From Methylomonas lenta (lineage in GTDB: Bacteria > Pseudomonadota > Gammaproteobacteria > Methylococcales > Methylomonadaceae), in contig NZ_LUUI01000090.1 in the NCBI RefSeq assembly GCF_001644015.1, positions 1 to 43,609 of the forward strand: a DNA stretch of 43,609 bases. The letters are read 5' to 3'. A program made the translations under genes and the position numbers. Below are positions 33,795 to 43,489 of the stretch, in pieces. A model generated the notes under the pieces. That model was not told the DNA's origin and ran no database searches. It worked only from the letters and a program-made list of their open reading frames with translations. How positions within the stretch are numbered: position 1 is the first letter of the stretch; each line of letters opens with the position of its first letter.

Positions 33795-36700
33795 ATGAAA
33801 AAGTCGATTACCCATTTATTCATTTCTTCCCTGCTGATTATCAGCAGCGTCATAGCCATTGCAGAAGCCTTAGTCATGCAGTTGCTAGAAGTCTTGCCAC
33901 AATGGGGAATTGCATTAACACCACTGCTGGAAATAACACTCAATACAACCTTACTATCTGTGTTGGTTTCCCCGCTCATTTGGAGCCTATCATTACGTCC
34001 GCTGGCAAGAAAAATCAGCGACCAACACATACGTAATGAACAGCAAATCCAATACAATCAACAATTGCTGAGGGCTTTGGATATTCATGCTCTGGTTAGC
34101 ATAACCGATATCAATGGCTGCATTACCCATGTCAATCGCCAGTTCTGTGACGTGTCCGGCTACAATGAAAACGAACTTCTAGGCCAGGATCACCGCATCA
34201 TCAACTCGGGCTATCATGACAAAGCTTTTATCCGCGACCTATGGCACTGCATTAGCCATGGACAACCCTGGCAAGCCGAAGTCTGCAACCGTAACAAACA
34301 AGGCCAATTTTATTGGGTCGACACCAGCATCGTGCCTTTGCTGGGCGATGATAATAAGCCTTCACAATACATTTCGATTGCGCAGGACATCAGTAAAACT
34401 AAAGATCATCAAAATAGTCTGTTAATCCTAAAACGAGCATTGGATGCCAGTAGCGAAATGATACTTATCACCGATGATCATGGCTGCATTCAGTATGTAA
34501 ACCCTTCTTTATGCCACTTTACCGGCTGGAAAGCGGAAGCCATTTTAGGTAAAACGCCGACACTTTTCGACAGTCCTCATGCCGACCCGGACACCTTGCG
34601 CCAAATGCAGCAGCATTTACGCCAAGGTGATGCCTGGAACGGTCGTTTGCTCAGCAGACGTCATGGTCCGGCACCGTTTAATATTGCGGGACAAACCACC
34701 CCACCCGACCAGAGGGATTACTGGGCCGAAATCAGTATTACCAGTATTCGCAATGATGCCGGGGCATTACTCGGTTATGTGCAAATTCAGCGCGACATTA
34801 GTGATCAGGTGAATAAAGAACAATCGCTACGCATGGAAAATGCCGACACTAAAGCCCGGCTGGCTATTTCCGAGACCTTGCAACAATCGCTTCCGCTCCA
34901 ACAACGTATCACGCGGGTTTTGGATATTCTGTTTAATCTAAAAGAATTTGATTTGCAGCGTAAAGGCGGTGTTTTTTTAAAAGACCCCGAGCAGGATTTT
35001 CTGGACATGTTTGTGTTGCATGGCCAGTTCAGCGAGGAATTCATTCGCCGGGAACAACACATTCCTTTCGGCGCCTGTTTATGTGGTCGAGCGGCTATCG
35101 CCCAGGAAATGATCATCTCCGACGATTGTTTTTGCGACCCACGGCATGATCATGTCTTCGAAGATATGCAGTCACATGGTCATTACATCGTGCCGATTAT
35201 GTCAGCGGGCGCCACCCTGGGTATTTTATTTTTATATACCGACCCTTACCCTGTCAAAATTGAATCACGCTTAACCATGCTGCAACAAGTCGGCGATATG
35301 CTGGCACTGGCACTGTTGCAGGAACAAGCCAAAAAGTCGTTGGAAACGGCTCGTGATATCGCCGAGCAAGCCACTAAAACCAAAGCTGAATTTTTGGCCA
35401 ATATGAGTCATGAGATTCGCACGCCCATGAACGGTGTTTTGGGTATGCTGGACATTATGAAAGATACCCCGATGAGCCGTGAACAACAGGATTTGATCAC
35501 GACGGCCAGCCATTCGGCCGAATCTTTGTTAATCATCATCAATGACATTTTAGACTTCTCAAAACTGGAAGCCGGCAAAATTGAGCTAGAGCATATCGAA
35601 TTTAACCTGCCTATGCTGGTCGAGGAAGTGTGCGCATTGTTGTCGGCTCGCGCCCATGAAAAAGGCTTAGAACTCAATTGTTTTTTGCCGCCTAGTTTGC
35701 CGCAGCGCTGGCTGGGAGACCCTAACCGCATCCGCCAGGTTTTGAGCAATTTGATAGGCAATGCGGTCAAATTTACTGATCAGGGTGAAGTGTCCGTCAA
35801 TCTGTTGCCACAGGCCGTTAACACTAAAGAAACAACTGTGCGTTTTGAGGTTAAGGATACCGGTATCGGTCTGAGCCCGGAAGGTCAGGCCCGTTTGTTT
35901 CAACCATTTTCTCAAGCCGACAGCTCCACCGCCCGCCGATTCGGTGGCACGGGTCTGGGCTTATCCATTAGCAAAAATCTAGTCCATATTATGCAGGGTA
36001 CCATCGGCGTGGAAAGCGCGATCGGTCAAGGCGCCTGCTTTTGGTTTAATCTGCCATTGGAAATTGCCAAACATACGGATGTTGAGCAGCTGCAGGCTCT
36101 TGTTGGCAAACGCGCCTTGATCGTGGATGACAATGCGACCAACCGTAAAATTTTGCATCACTACCTGGACCATTGGGGCATGCTCGTCAGCGAAACGGAT
36201 AATGCTTTAACCGCTTTGCAGACACTGGAAGCGGCCAGCAACAATAATCAAGCGTTTGATGTATTGCTGACCGACCTGCATATGCCCAATATGGACGGCT
36301 GTGCGTTGGCACAAGCGATAACTGCTAACCCAACTATTGCAGACACCCCTCGCTTATTGCTTAGCTCAGGCGGATTGAGCTTTGAAGCCGATCAAATGGC
36401 ATTGGGTTTTGCGCAGATCTTGTTAAAGCCGGTTCGGCAAATGCAATTATTTGATGCCATAATCAGTGCCTTGCAATCGTCTGAAAACAAAACGCACAGA
36501 CCTGAAGTTGTACCCGATCAACAAGCCCTGCCCGATTACAATAGCCTACGTCTATTGGTGGTTGAAGATAACATTATCAATCAAAAAGTCATCATGGCCA
36601 TGCTCGGCAAGTTTAACTGTAGTGCCGATTTGGCAGAGAATGGACAACAAGCACTGGATAAACTTGCCCAACAAACCTATGACTTGGTATTGATGGATTG

Positions 36701-37319
36701 CCAAATGCCCATCCTGGATGGCTACTCAGCGGTGCGCATATTGCGTGGACAGGAATTAACAAACAATAGCCTACGCACACCCGTAGTCGCTTTAACCGCA
36801 CATGTTTCCCAGGAAGAGCGCGAAAAATGTCTGTCGGCCGGCATGGATGACTTTCTCAGCAAACCCATAGCCCGATCAGAACTGGCAAAAATGCTCGCGC
36901 ACTGGTTGGGAGATGCCACGCATTGTAAAATGACAGCAAAACAAACAAAAGACACGCATAACGATCATAACCCGCATTCCATATGGAATGAAGCTGCTGC
37001 CTTGAAGTACTTGGATGATGACTATGAATTACTCCGTGATATGATCGACCTATTCTTGCAAGAGATTCCAGCCAGACTACAGGTACTTCAAGATGCCTTA
37101 ATTAACCACGACCTGACGGCTTTAGCCGATGTGGCCCATGCTATCAAAGGTATGGCCGGGCATTTTTGTGCTGAACAGTTAGTCCATTCTGCAACTCTAC
37201 TTGAGCACCAGGCGCGCCAAGGTGAATCAACCGACTTTCAAAACCTCGCTCAAAATGTAGCCGACTCTGCTGCCGGCTTGATCAGTGCCTTAGAACAAAA
37301 GCAAGGACCCCTGAAATGA
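33795..37319 (+). CDS. hybrid sensor histidine kinase (PAS, GAF, HisKA, two REC, Hpt)
   Basis: A 1174-aa tripartite kinase of the BarA/ArcB style. Two membrane helices (about 7-30 and 40-68) precede two PAS domains (about 90-340), a GAF domain (about 370-515) with Cys clusters (ACLCGRAA, DCFCDPRHDH), HisKA with His539 (NMSHEIRTPM), the ATPase domain (KDTGIGLS, GGTGLGLSI), two receivers (LLTDLHMPNMDG and LVLMDCQMPILDG) and Hpt with His1115 in AHAIKG. All phosphorelay residues are present. The stop overlaps the next gene by 4 bp (ATGA), so the HDOD-REC-GGDEF protein is probably its output. Confidence 0.95.
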   Translation: MKKSITHLFISSLLIISSVIAIAEALVMQLLEVLPQWGIALTPLLEITLNTTLLSVLVSPLIWSLSLRPLARKISDQHIRNEQQIQYNQQLLRALDIHALVSITDINGCITHVNRQFCDVSGYNENELLGQDHRIINSGYHDKAFIRDLWHCISHGQPWQAEVCNRNKQGQFYWVDTSIVPLLGDDNKPSQYISIAQDISKTKDHQNSLLILKRALDASSEMILITDDHGCIQYVNPSLCHFTGWKAEAILGKTPTLFDSPHADPDTLRQMQQHLRQGDAWNGRLLSRRHGPAPFNIAGQTTPPDQRDYWAEISITSIRNDAGALLGYVQIQRDISDQVNKEQSLRMENADTKARLAISETLQQSLPLQQRITRVLDILFNLKEFDLQRKGGVFLKDPEQDFLDMFVLHGQFSEEFIRREQHIPFGACLCGRAAIAQEMIISDDCFCDPRHDHVFEDMQSHGHYIVPIMSAGATLGILFLYTDPYPVKIESRLTMLQQVGDMLALALLQEQAKKSLETARDIAEQATKTKAEFLANMSHEIRTPMNGVLGMLDIMKDTPMSREQQDLITTASHSAESLLIIINDILDFSKLEAGKIELEHIEFNLPMLVEEVCALLSARAHEKGLELNCFLPPSLPQRWLGDPNRIRQVLSNLIGNAVKFTDQGEVSVNLLPQAVNTKETTVRFEVKDTGIGLSPEGQARLFQPFSQADSSTARRFGGTGLGLSISKNLVHIMQGTIGVESAIGQGACFWFNLPLEIAKHTDVEQLQALVGKRALIVDDNATNRKILHHYLDHWGMLVSETDNALTALQTLEAASNNNQAFDVLLTDLHMPNMDGCALAQAITANPTIADTPRLLLSSGGLSFEADQMALGFAQILLKPVRQMQLFDAIISALQSSENKTHRPEVVPDQQALPDYNSLRLLVVEDNIINQKVIMAMLGKFNCSADLAENGQQALDKLAQQTYDLVLMDCQMPILDGYSAVRILRGQELTNNSLRTPVVALTAHVSQEEREKCLSAGMDDFLSKPIARSELAKMLAHWLGDATHCKMTAKQTKDTHNDHNPHSIWNEAAALKYLDDDYELLRDMIDLFLQEIPARLQVLQDALINHDLTALADVAHAIKGMAGHFCAEQLVHSATLLEHQARQGESTDFQNLAQNVADSAAGLISALEQKQGPLK

Positions 37320-39175
37320 GCACTGAATTCAATTTTCATGCGCTAAAGTCTGCCGAGCGCTTACCTTCTCCCTCTGGCACAGCCTTGACCATTATGAATC
37401 TGGTGCAAAAAGATGACACCAGCGTAAAGCAATTGGCTGAGGCGGTCAAAGTGGATCCTGCCCTTACTTCGCGTATTCTTAACTTTGCCAATTCTGCGGC
37501 TTTTGGCGCACATCGACCGATTGCCAACGTCAATGAGGCGGTGCAAATGATGGGGATGCAGGCAGTACGCAATTTTGCCCTCAGCCTGTCTTTAGTCAGT
37601 AATAATCGCAAAGGCCACTGCGCGGATTTTGATTACAACACCTTTTGGATGAAATCGCTGGCCATGGCAGTGGCGATTGCCGCACTTACTGCGCGCGAGC
37701 GGACTGCAGCACCTGAAGAAGCCTTTACGCTGGGGTTGTTATCGGAAATAGGCCAACTCGCGTTAGCCACTGTCTGGCCGGATATTTTTGGCGAATGTCT
37801 GCGTTCCGCGCAAGGCGATACGTTAATTAAGCTGGAATGCGAACGATTTGCTATCGATCACAAAGCACTGACACTGATGCTGATGCAGGACTGGGGTTTA
37901 CCCGGCTTGTTTTTGGACGCACTAAAACTGAGTTTTCAGCCACCACAGGCCGAAGTCACGCGTACAGTGCGTTTTGCCAGTCAGTTAGCCTTTGCTAGGC
38001 AGTTGAGTCACTATTGTGTTGCGGATGATCAATATCGTGCAGCCTTATTAGCCGATGTACAAAAAGAAGCGATCCCGCACAATTTCACAGACGAGACCTT
38101 AAGCCAATTTATTGATCAAATCAACCAGCAATGGCAGGATTGGGGCAAGCTGATCAACATTAAAACAGACACACGCCTTGCATTCCCAACGACTCAAGCC
38201 GAGCAATCTGATGTATTACCGGGTCTGGATATATTGTTGGTCGATGACGATCCGCTGATACTCGTCCGTTTATCCAAACAATTAACCCATGCCGGCCATC
38301 ACGTCGCAGTATGCCCTGATGGCGAAGCCGCATTAAAACACGTACTTGAAAACAAACCGCAGATAATCATTACCGATTGGCGCATGCAACCGATGGATGG
38401 GTTAGCGCTATGCAGAACCTTGCGCAGTTCTGCTATCGGCAAAAATCTTTACATCATCATGCTGACGGCAGCCGAAACCGAAGATGAACTGGTAGAAGCG
38501 TTTGACGTCGGCATAGACGACTATGTCACCAAACCCGTTAATCTAAAAATATTATTGGCGCGGATTCGTGCCGGGCAGCGTATCACCACACTGCAACAAG
38601 AAGTGGAAAGGGAAAAACAAGACATTCAACGCACCAACGCCGAATTAGCGGTGGCCAATCGTAAGCTGGGCATTATGGCCAACACTGACCTTCTTACCGA
38701 CCTGCCTAACCGCCGCTATGCGTTGGCTCGTCTGGCGCAGGAATGGGAGTCGGCACAGCGCTACAACCGACCTATCAGCGTCCTGATGCTGGACTTGGAT
38801 CATTTTAAGTTGGTCAACGATACCTTAGGACATGATGCCGGTGACGAAGTTCTGTCCCATACCGCCAAGCTGCTGAAAGCGGCATCCAGAGCGACTGATA
38901 TCGCCTGCCGCTTGGGTGGCGAGGAATTTTTGATTATCGCTACGAATACCGACGGCAAAACCGCTGTTTTGCTGGCAGAACGCATTCGCATAGCCATCCA
39001 AACACATCAGCCAAATGGCCTTGCGTTAAAGAGACCTATCACGGTCAGCATTGGTGTGGCAGGTTCCATAGGCAATCAACCCGGCTGGAATGAGTTAATC
39101 AAACAGGCCGATAGGGCTTTATACGTCGTCAAGGCGGGTCGTCGTAACGCTACGCAGCTGGCATCTGAGTTGTAA
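37316..39175 (+). CDS. HDOD-REC-GGDEF response regulator
   Basis: A 619-aa cytoplasmic protein: HDOD domain (about 8-210, FANSAAFGAHRPIANVNEAV), receiver (about 302-420; acidic DDD, phospho-acceptor Asp in TDWRMQPMDG, Lys in VTKP), coiled coil (about 420-450) and GGDEF (about 455-615) with an active-type GGEEF motif and an RxxD I-site (RATD). It is probably a diguanylate cyclase switched by phosphorylation from the hybrid kinase, with which it shares a 4-bp overlap. An HDOD domain N-terminal to REC-GGDEF is less common than REC-HDOD or REC-GGDEF alone. Confidence 0.93.
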   Translation: MSTEFNFHALKSAERLPSPSGTALTIMNLVQKDDTSVKQLAEAVKVDPALTSRILNFANSAAFGAHRPIANVNEAVQMMGMQAVRNFALSLSLVSNNRKGHCADFDYNTFWMKSLAMAVAIAALTARERTAAPEEAFTLGLLSEIGQLALATVWPDIFGECLRSAQGDTLIKLECERFAIDHKALTLMLMQDWGLPGLFLDALKLSFQPPQAEVTRTVRFASQLAFARQLSHYCVADDQYRAALLADVQKEAIPHNFTDETLSQFIDQINQQWQDWGKLINIKTDTRLAFPTTQAEQSDVLPGLDILLVDDDPLILVRLSKQLTHAGHHVAVCPDGEAALKHVLENKPQIIITDWRMQPMDGLALCRTLRSSAIGKNLYIIMLTAAETEDELVEAFDVGIDDYVTKPVNLKILLARIRAGQRITTLQQEVEREKQDIQRTNAELAVANRKLGIMANTDLLTDLPNRRYALARLAQEWESAQRYNRPISVLMLDLDHFKLVNDTLGHDAGDEVLSHTAKLLKAASRATDIACRLGGEEFLIIATNTDGKTAVLLAERIRIAIQTHQPNGLALKRPITVSIGVAGSIGNQPGWNELIKQADRALYVVKAGRRNATQLASEL

Positions 39176-39362
39176 ACGTGATCTGATTAAAATCTGCTCC
39201 AGAACAGTCTTGGTTGACTTCGGAAGTGCGATTTTTTAATCAATTGGGAGAGCATTGGTACAACAGCGAAGTGATAATGCCGGCAAATTGGTCGGATAGC
39301 GACCACATAGCTGCAAAAACCACCATCTTCGACCGCCTAGTATTATTTATATAACCCGCAAA

Positions 39363-39423
39363 TTAAGCTTTTCTCGCTTTAGCCAATACCCTATAAACCG
39401 TAGCGTCACCCACACCCGTCCTT
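39363..39423 (-). pseudogene. C-terminal relic of a serine recombinase (resolvase)
   Basis: A minus-strand frame ending TAA at 39363-39365 reads RTGVGDATVYRVLAKARKA, which fits the helix-turn-helix end of Tn3-type resolvases. Only about 20 codons remain, and it directly follows the stop of the CBS-GAF-GGDEF-EAL gene. It marks a junction left by a lost mobile element. Confidence 0.55.
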
Positions 39424-39427
39424 ACCC

Positions 39428-41728
39428 TTAGCCTATTGAAGCGCCCATTCTATTCAAATCATCTTGGGCTAATAAATAAGCATAACCATCATCTGCCGAT
39501 AACGGTTTACTAAAGTAATAACCTTGCACAAAGTTACATTGTAATTTTCGTAAAAATTCCAGCTGTGCCAAGGTTTCAACGCCTTCAGCAACCACTTCGA
39601 GTTTTAGTTGTTGAGCCATGACGGTAATAGCGGCAACAATCGCTTTATCACTAGGGTCGGTTGTAATGTCGTTGACAAAAGATTTGTCAATTTTGAGTAT
39701 GTCGATGGGAAAACGTTTAAGGTAACTGAGCGATGAATAGCCGGTGCCGAAATCATCAATCGATAAACGTATGCCTATGTTTTTGAGTGCATTGAGAATC
39801 TCCATCGTCGTATCAAGGTGCTGCATCAGTATGCTCTCAGTGATCTCCAGCTCGAGTAACTCAGGCGGTAAATCTGATTCATCCAGTGCATTCAGAACGT
39901 CGTCTAAAAGCGGATGTTGGCTTTGTTGTTGACTTTGAATTTGATGAAATTGACGACTCGACATATTCACTGCAACGCGAATAGGAAACCCGTTTTGCTG
40001 CCAAAATTTGGCTTGTTTACATGCCGTTTTCAATACCCAGGCGCCAATCGGTACGATTAAACCGGTGTCTTCTGCAAGCGGAATAAAATCTGCCGGATTA
40101 ACCAAACCTAATTTGGGATTCATCCAGCGGATCAAAGCCTCCATTCCTATGATTCTCCCAGTTTTAACATCGACTTGGGGTTGATAGTGCAGCACGAATT
40201 CATTCTGCTCCAAAGCTCGCCGCAAATATTTTTCAAGTTTTATATACTGTTGTGCCGAACGGTTCATTTCCGGCGTAAAGAATTGATAGTTGTTTTTCCC
40301 CAATTTTTTAGCGTAATACATAGCGCCATCGGCATTAGACAAAAGTCCCTCCATGTTTTTGGAATTGTGAGGATAAATACTGATGCCGATACTGACGCTT
40401 GCATAAACTTCATGCTGACCAATATCAAACGGGGAGTTCAACAATTCCAGTATTTTATTCGCCACCTTAGCGGCATCCTGAGTATCCGATAGATCGGGTA
40501 GTAACACGATAAACTCATCGCCGCCCAAACGCGCGACGGTGTCTCCCTCGCGTAAACAATCCGATATTTGCTGAGCGACACTTTTCAACAACTCATCACC
40601 GCAAGTGTGACCGATGGTATCGTTAACCACTTTGAAATTATCCAGATCAAGAAACAGGACCCCGACCATACGCTGTTTACGTTGGGCCTGAGAAATGGCT
40701 TGATCCATTCTGTCTTTTAGCAGGGTTCTATTGGGAAGATCAGTCAGCGCGTCGAAATGCGCCATATAATCCAAGGATTGGCGAGCTTGTTTGACTTCTT
40801 CAATTTCACGGGCATTGTCCAACACCAATGATAGGGAGTGTGCAAAACTGAAGGCTAAGTCTTCGTCCTGTTTGCTGAATAGCTCGCCGTTCTCCTTATC
40901 GCTGAGGTAGATACGCCCATATACTCGATCATGATAGGCAATAGGCACCGCCAACAACGTTTTCATAGGCGGATGATGTTCAGGAAAGCCGACGCTTTGC
41001 GGATGTGAGCTCATGTCATCAAGCCTGAGCGAAACATTGTTCTGAATGACGACGCCTAAAAGCCCTTTTCCTTGCGGAAATTGTCCGATACGTTCTGCTA
41101 GTTCGGCATTAATGCCGGTATAAACGAAATGGTTAAGTTCGCCTGACGCATCCAGAATACCAATGGCGCCATACCGCGCTTCCAATAACTCGGCAAGCGA
41201 TTCAATGCCGATTTGTAGAAGATCATTTTGAATAGACGTATGTGCCAATACCGTTAGCAAACTACGTGAGGCTTCATGTAGTTTGGCAAGTTTCTCTGAC
41301 CAGGAAACAATCTGCTCATGTTCCTCCGCTAGTCTTTTATTTAATATGCGTGTTTGCTTTAGTAAGGTCCGCTCCCGCTGTAGCAATACGTTCAGAATAC
41401 TTTGCCGAGTTACGACGCCTACAAATGACTGCTGCTCAAGCACTGGTAATGCATCCAGGTCGTGCTGGTCCATGGTTCTCAGCGCCCGATCCACACTCAT
41501 ATCCAGAGATACGCATTTACTTTCTCGGTGCTCAGTTAAATCAGCGAAAATCCAGCTAGGGTGCTGCATGACGTCTTGCGCAGTTGCTAGTCCGCAAAAA
41601 ATACCATTATCAACGGATTCCCTGAATACAGCATACAATGGCTGGTTTGATACAGTCCCAGGACGCTCTTCTTCCAACACACGACTTATCTGTGGCAGTA
41701 AGCAGTCTCGAACAATCAACCGATCCAT
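39428..41728 (-). CDS. CBS-GAF-GGDEF-EAL c-di-GMP protein
   Basis: A 766-aa cytoplasmic protein: a CBS pair (about 1-120), coiled coil (about 120-150), GAF (about 165-315), GGDEF (about 330-490; RLGGDEF with I-site REGD) and EAL (about 505-755; MEALIRW, ELEITES, DDFGTGYSSL, KIDKSFV, EGVET). Both catalytic motifs are complete. CBS domains usually bind adenine nucleotides, so energy state may be the input. The ATG shares one base with the stop of the preceding 110-aa gene (TAATG), so the two are one operon. Confidence 0.94.
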   Translation of the reverse strand: MDRLIVRDCLLPQISRVLEEERPGTVSNQPLYAVFRESVDNGIFCGLATAQDVMQHPSWIFADLTEHRESKCVSLDMSVDRALRTMDQHDLDALPVLEQQSFVGVVTRQSILNVLLQRERTLLKQTRILNKRLAEEHEQIVSWSEKLAKLHEASRSLLTVLAHTSIQNDLLQIGIESLAELLEARYGAIGILDASGELNHFVYTGINAELAERIGQFPQGKGLLGVVIQNNVSLRLDDMSSHPQSVGFPEHHPPMKTLLAVPIAYHDRVYGRIYLSDKENGELFSKQDEDLAFSFAHSLSLVLDNAREIEEVKQARQSLDYMAHFDALTDLPNRTLLKDRMDQAISQAQRKQRMVGVLFLDLDNFKVVNDTIGHTCGDELLKSVAQQISDCLREGDTVARLGGDEFIVLLPDLSDTQDAAKVANKILELLNSPFDIGQHEVYASVSIGISIYPHNSKNMEGLLSNADGAMYYAKKLGKNNYQFFTPEMNRSAQQYIKLEKYLRRALEQNEFVLHYQPQVDVKTGRIIGMEALIRWMNPKLGLVNPADFIPLAEDTGLIVPIGAWVLKTACKQAKFWQQNGFPIRVAVNMSSRQFHQIQSQQQSQHPLLDDVLNALDESDLPPELLELEITESILMQHLDTTMEILNALKNIGIRLSIDDFGTGYSSLSYLKRFPIDILKIDKSFVNDITTDPSDKAIVAAITVMAQQLKLEVVAEGVETLAQLEFLRKLQCNFVQGYYFSKPLSADDGYAYLLAQDDLNRMGASIG

Positions 41729-42060
41729 TACATGCCCTCAGACAGAAACACCTTAATATTTAATTCAGCGTGCATAATCTCATCGGCTCCCATCATTGGT
41801 TTTACATGTGTCAAAACAAAATCGATCAAGCCGTCTCTGGAGACTCGTTTCAATAAATGCTGACGAACTAAAATATCCGAAATGACATCATCTTCAATTT
41901 CGATATGTGCATATGTTGCTGTGATCAAAAGCTCTATGGCTCTGCGCATGGCTATGCAACCGATGGGTGCCTGTTTCCCTAAAACCAACATGTCCTTTAA
42001 TGGCGGGATGGCATATTCACCGACTTGGGCACTAATGTGGGTTTTTCTGTCGATTGTCAT
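41728..42060 (-). CDS. unrecognised 110-aa protein upstream of the CBS-GAF-GGDEF-EAL gene
   Basis: A small soluble protein with no signal peptide. The middle is hydrophobic and helical (APIGCIAMRRAIELLITATY) and the C-terminus is helical. I do not recognise it. Translational overlap (1 bp) with the c-di-GMP enzyme gene suggests a partner or regulator of that enzyme. Confidence 0.65.
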   Translation of the reverse strand: MTIDRKTHISAQVGEYAIPPLKDMLVLGKQAPIGCIAMRRAIELLITATYAHIEIEDDVISDILVRQHLLKRVSRDGLIDFVLTHVKPMMGADEIMHAELNIKVFLSEGM

Positions 42061-42162
42061 AAAGTCAGGAATGGGGGTTTGATGTTTAAGCTATGTTAAA
42101 GACGTTAGAATGCGCCGATAATCTGTCTGCTAGAGAGGCGAATACTCTCAAACAGCAGAGGG

Positions 42163-42438
42163 TTAGCCGTTTACTGCATCTTTCAGGCCTTTGCCCGCTT
42201 TAAACGACGGAACTTTTGCTGCCGCAATCGTAATGGCCTGACCCGTTTGCGGGTTGCGGCCTGTTCGTTCTGCGCGTTGCTTGACCTCAAAGTTGCCAAA
42301 ACCAACCAAAGTAACTGTATCATCTGCTTTTAAAGCGGTTTCTAGGGTGTTCATTATGGCCTCTAAGCCACGCCCTGCGTCTGCTTTGCTCAAATTTGCG
42401 TGTTCAGCGATAGCCGTAATCAGTTCTGACTTGTTCAT
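42163..42438 (-). CDS. hup: HU-family DNA-binding protein
   Basis: A 91-aa histone-like protein with all HU features: [32 protein letters not shown], the DNA-inserting arm RNPQTGQAI, and [14 protein letters not shown] at the end. It bends and compacts DNA as a dimer. AAGGAGT lies 8 bp before ATG 42438. HU genes are normally chromosomal but are also carried on large plasmids. Confidence 0.96.
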   Translation of the reverse strand: MNKSELITAIAEHANLSKADAGRGLEAIMNTLETALKADDTVTLVGFGNFEVKQRAERTGRNPQTGQAITIAAAKVPSFKAGKGLKDAVNG

Positions 42439-42880
42439 GCAGAGATACTCCTTAAATTAATGGTTAGGTTAAATGCGTGTAATGGATTAACTTGATTCAG
42501 ATTCATTATAATAGTTGAAAATCGCCTTCATGATCTAACATGCCTCCCTTCATAAGTTTGTTTTTCATCAATATCCACTCCAGTAGTTCTGCTATTTCCG
42601 CACTGCTACGCTCCTTGGCTGTAAAATTATCGGGAATCTGAGTTGAATGAGTGTTGAGGTTTGCCAGCCCGCAGCAAGCGGCGCAGGAATGGATTAAGGA
42701 TACAATTTGCAGAAGCCAAAGCGAACAATGCCCGTGGCGTGCTGATAATTTTCCCAAGCCAATCCTAATTTTGAATTGGCCCAAGGCAGTATTGGGCGTA
42801 AAGGCTTCGATGAAATTCTGGTCTATATGGAACGGGAAGCCAACGGTATTCGGGCACGGGGATTCTCACAATGTGGGGTA
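42439..42880. other. intergenic region with possible gene debris
   Basis: No intact gene is supported. Short frames occur on both strands (for example 42506-42784 minus and 42651-43028 plus), but neither has a recognisable domain and the second runs antisense across an hsdM relic. In one plus frame, about 42763-42870 reads like a coding relic (GRKGFDEILVYMEREANG), which I cannot place. A TATAAT-like box at 42505-42510 (minus) could serve the hup gene. Confidence 0.4.
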
Positions 42881-43060
42881 TTATAAAAACCTTGCCAAGC
42901 CTAACAGTTCAGGATTGATGCCGGCTCTTTGTTTGTTGGTATATTCGGCCAGCACGGCATCTTTAGTGGATTCCAATACACAGTCGAGTCGGCGCAGTAC
43001 GGTGAATGGCAAGATAACCTTGCCATAATCTGATTGTCTAATCGCCGCGTAGCAGGTCAG
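42881..43060 (-). pseudogene. N-terminal relic of a type I restriction methylase (HsdM)
   Basis: On the minus strand the frame reads RQSDYGKVILPFTVLRRLDC followed by VLESTKDAVLAEY, the signature start of HsdM methylase subunits. Upstream, DLLRGD is found in a different frame, so a frameshift separates the two halves of the motif. The frame stops with TAA at 42881-42883 after about 50 codons, and no catalytic methylase motifs remain. It is the debris of a lost type I restriction-modification locus. Confidence 0.75.
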
Positions 43061-43089
43061 TGACTGACCAGATGAAGGCGGAGAGAGGG

Positions 43090-43227
43090 ATGAAATGGTT
43101 TGTTAAAGTAAGAGAATTTTATGGCAGTAATAGTAGAAGGCAAAGCCTGAAAGAAGGCCAGCGCGTGACCCTGGCAGTGACCTCTGGGCCCAAAGGACCA
43201 CAAGCTGAGAACGTGACCCCTGTATAG
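43090..43227 (+). pseudogene. cold-shock protein (Csp) with internal deletion
   Basis: A 45-codon frame opens with MKWF, as in the VKWF start of Csp proteins, and ends SLKEGQRVTLAVTSGP then KGPQAENVTPV, a standard Csp C-terminus. The middle, including the RNA-binding motifs KGFGFI and VFVHF, is missing and replaced by about 15 unrelated residues, partly by frameshift. It should not bind RNA. Confidence 0.75.
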
Positions 43228-43489
43228 TCGTCGAATCAGTGGCTCGCAAAGCGTAAAACCAGATCCGACTTAAGCACTTGTTTTTATTATAAATTACGGC
43301 GTTAAATTTCTATGTTTTAACATAACCCGTGTTATGCGAAGTTATGCTGTTAATGCAATATAGTAATGTCCTGTTTTAGCAACGTTGAAATATCCTAACC
43401 ATGTCGCTCCCTAAAGTCGGCCTCAAAAATGTACGAAAACGGTGTCGCTATGCCTGTTTTGTTGCCAACATTTGGCCTTTGAGAAGCGA
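43228..43489. other. intergenic region, nothing identified
   Basis: AT-rich DNA between the Csp relic and the partial antitoxin-like gene. No gene, clear promoter or terminator was found. Confidence 0.4.

Noticed and set aside
42651-43028. 125-codon plus-strand frame near the right end
   Set aside because: Its second half is antisense to the HsdM relic and the peptide is not recognisable.
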